The position numbers and the translations under genes are program-made. 16,477 bases of DNA from Verrucomicrobiales bacterium (GTDB lineage Bacteria; Verrucomicrobiota; Verrucomicrobiia; Verrucomicrobiales; V1-33). The notes below the pieces were generated by a model. It searched no databases, was not told the origin of the DNA, and was given only the letters and a program-made list of their open reading frames with translations. The stretch is from positions 1 to 16,477 of the forward strand of contig JALRGF010000381.1 in assembly GCA_023253495.1 (NCBI GenBank), given 5' to 3'. This document shows, piece after piece, positions 15,494-16,477 of this stretch (positions are counted from its first letter, which is position 1; each line of letters starts with the position of its first letter).

Positions 15494-16477
15494 ATGAAAG
15501 CGCGTGCCTCGCTCCTTCTCTGTCTGCTCGCCTTCCCGGCGACGGCCCAGCAAATCCTTTCGGTGGTGGAAACCGGGGGCGACAACGAACCCACTGATAC
15601 CATTGTCGCCCAGTGGACCGGGCAGACGTTTCCGGTCTCCGTAGCCGGCGAGCCCACTCCCGAATCCTCCGTTGGTGAGAACCATACCGTCGGCACCTTC
15701 GGCGACCGCGCACCGGCGTTTGTCGACCGGAACCATCGGTACATCAATTCCACCAGTGCCCTGAATCCCCCGGACCCGCCGGTCGACATCCCGCCCTACC
15801 TGCTCGACCGGCCGTATATCATGGCGGGCAACGACAACCGGGATAACGCGAACTACCGGATTGATGTGACCGTGGACCGGGCGGCCCGCGTGTACCTGCT
15901 GATCGACAACCGGCTCAGTGACGGCAACAACGCAGACCCGCCGACCTTCGGTCCGGTGGCGATGGCGTGGATCCTTGAGGAAAACTGGGCGCCGATGGCG
16001 ACCGGGTCGAACCGTCTGGGGGACACCGCCCTGCCGGACGAGCTGGCGATTGATGAGGGGGCCAACGATGATATTCAGCAGTGGTATTCCGTTTATTACA
16101 AGGATGTGGCGGCCGGGGTGTTTTCATTGCGGCAACCGGATAATGCCGGACGGAACATGTACGGGGTGGTCGTCGGTCCTCTGCCGGCAATCACTGACCC
16201 CATCCAGGTATTCGGCGCGCAGCCGCCCGCGATCGCCTTTGGGGAAAAGGCGGTGCTCAACTGGCAGATCGACGCGGGAGCCACCGTGGCGACCATCGAC
16301 AACGGCATTGGCGACGTGAAGCCGCGGACCAATGCCAGCGGCGCCGGGTCGATCGAGGTCTCGCCGACGGCAACGACAGCTTACACACTCACAGTGAACA
16401 CACCCGGCGGCAATGAGACCGCCACCGTCACCGTCACGCTGAAGCTTCTGGCAAGCTTCACGGCCACCCCGGGCGCG
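15494..16477 (+). CDS. Exported beta-sandwich/Ig-like repeat protein, 3' end outside the window
   Basis: An uninterrupted frame of 328 codons starts at ATG 15494 and runs off the right edge. Residues 1-18 are a signal peptide (MKARASLLLCLLAFPATA, then QQ). Residues about 30-235 are a beta-rich module with AGNDNRDNANYRIDVTV (111-127) and ARVYLLIDNRLSDGNNADPP (131-150), a pattern I associate with large uncharacterised verrucomicrobial surface proteins. Residues about 236-317 are a bacterial Ig-like domain: FGAQPPAIAFGEKAVLNWQI (240-259), GIGDV (271-275), SPTATTAYTLTV (290-301), GGNETATVTV (305-314). A second Ig-like repeat seems to begin at SFTATPGA (321-328). It lies 139 bp after the CotH gene on the same strand. 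The biochemical function is unknown; a surface or secreted role is inferred. No clear Shine-Dalgarno sequence. Confidence 0.85.
   Translation, partial: MKARASLLLCLLAFPATAQQILSVVETGGDNEPTDTIVAQWTGQTFPVSVAGEPTPESSVGENHTVGTFGDRAPAFVDRNHRYINSTSALNPPDPPVDIPPYLLDRPYIMAGNDNRDNANYRIDVTVDRAARVYLLIDNRLSDGNNADPPTFGPVAMAWILEENWAPMATGSNRLGDTALPDELAIDEGANDDIQQWYSVYYKDVAAGVFSLRQPDNAGRNMYGVVVGPLPAITDPIQVFGAQPPAIAFGEKAVLNWQIDAGATVATIDNGIGDVKPRTNASGAGSIEVSPTATTAYTLTVNTPGGNETATVTVTLKLLASFTATPGA

Overview
The window is GC-rich and looks like a Verrucomicrobiota chromosome, most likely Opitutales/Opitutaceae-like. The grounds are a giant exported PVC-type cytochrome, a CotH/lamin-tail surface protein, a PhoPQ-activated-type hydrolase next to an S9 peptidase, and a compact ribH-nusB-ftsY housekeeping run. 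The lineage is inferred from gene content and style. No rRNA or tRNA gene was seen, and no phylogenetic marker was searched.

Layout. Bases 2-271 are the broken remnant of a type III-style adenine DNA methyltransferase. It ends in the first copy of a 35-bp tandem repeat, followed by a short REP-like palindrome cluster (to 577). A PqaA-type alpha/beta hydrolase (578-2023, minus) and an S9 peptidase (2131-4434, plus) diverge from a 107-bp gap, and both are predicted to be exported. Next come ribH (4503-5018), nusB (5015-5500, overlapping ribH by 4 bp) and ftsY (GTG at 5577, to 6425). A 552-bp convergent intergenic region follows, full of short tandem repeats. Then a 1204-residue exported cytochrome/sugar-enzyme fusion lies on the minus strand (6978-10592). 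It shares a 307-bp divergent, repeat-bearing promoter region with a 1484-residue CotH/lamin-tail protein (10900-15354, plus). A second exported protein with Ig-like repeats starts at 15494 and runs off the right edge.

How it fits together. Apart from the three housekeeping genes, every intact gene encodes a predicted secreted protein, which suggests extracytoplasmic polymer degradation and surface proteins. There are two main leads. The S9 peptidase carries a VHL-beta-like domain that aligns without gaps over the human VHL hydroxyproline pocket and keeps its key residues. The 1204-residue protein joins a dehydrogenase-like beta-propeller, a c-type haem domain and a 3-keto-disaccharide hydrolase (DUF1080) domain, an arrangement that could oxidise a glycoside and then cleave it. 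The intergenic regions are unusually rich in small palindromic and tandem repeats, one of which sits exactly at the break in the methyltransferase gene.
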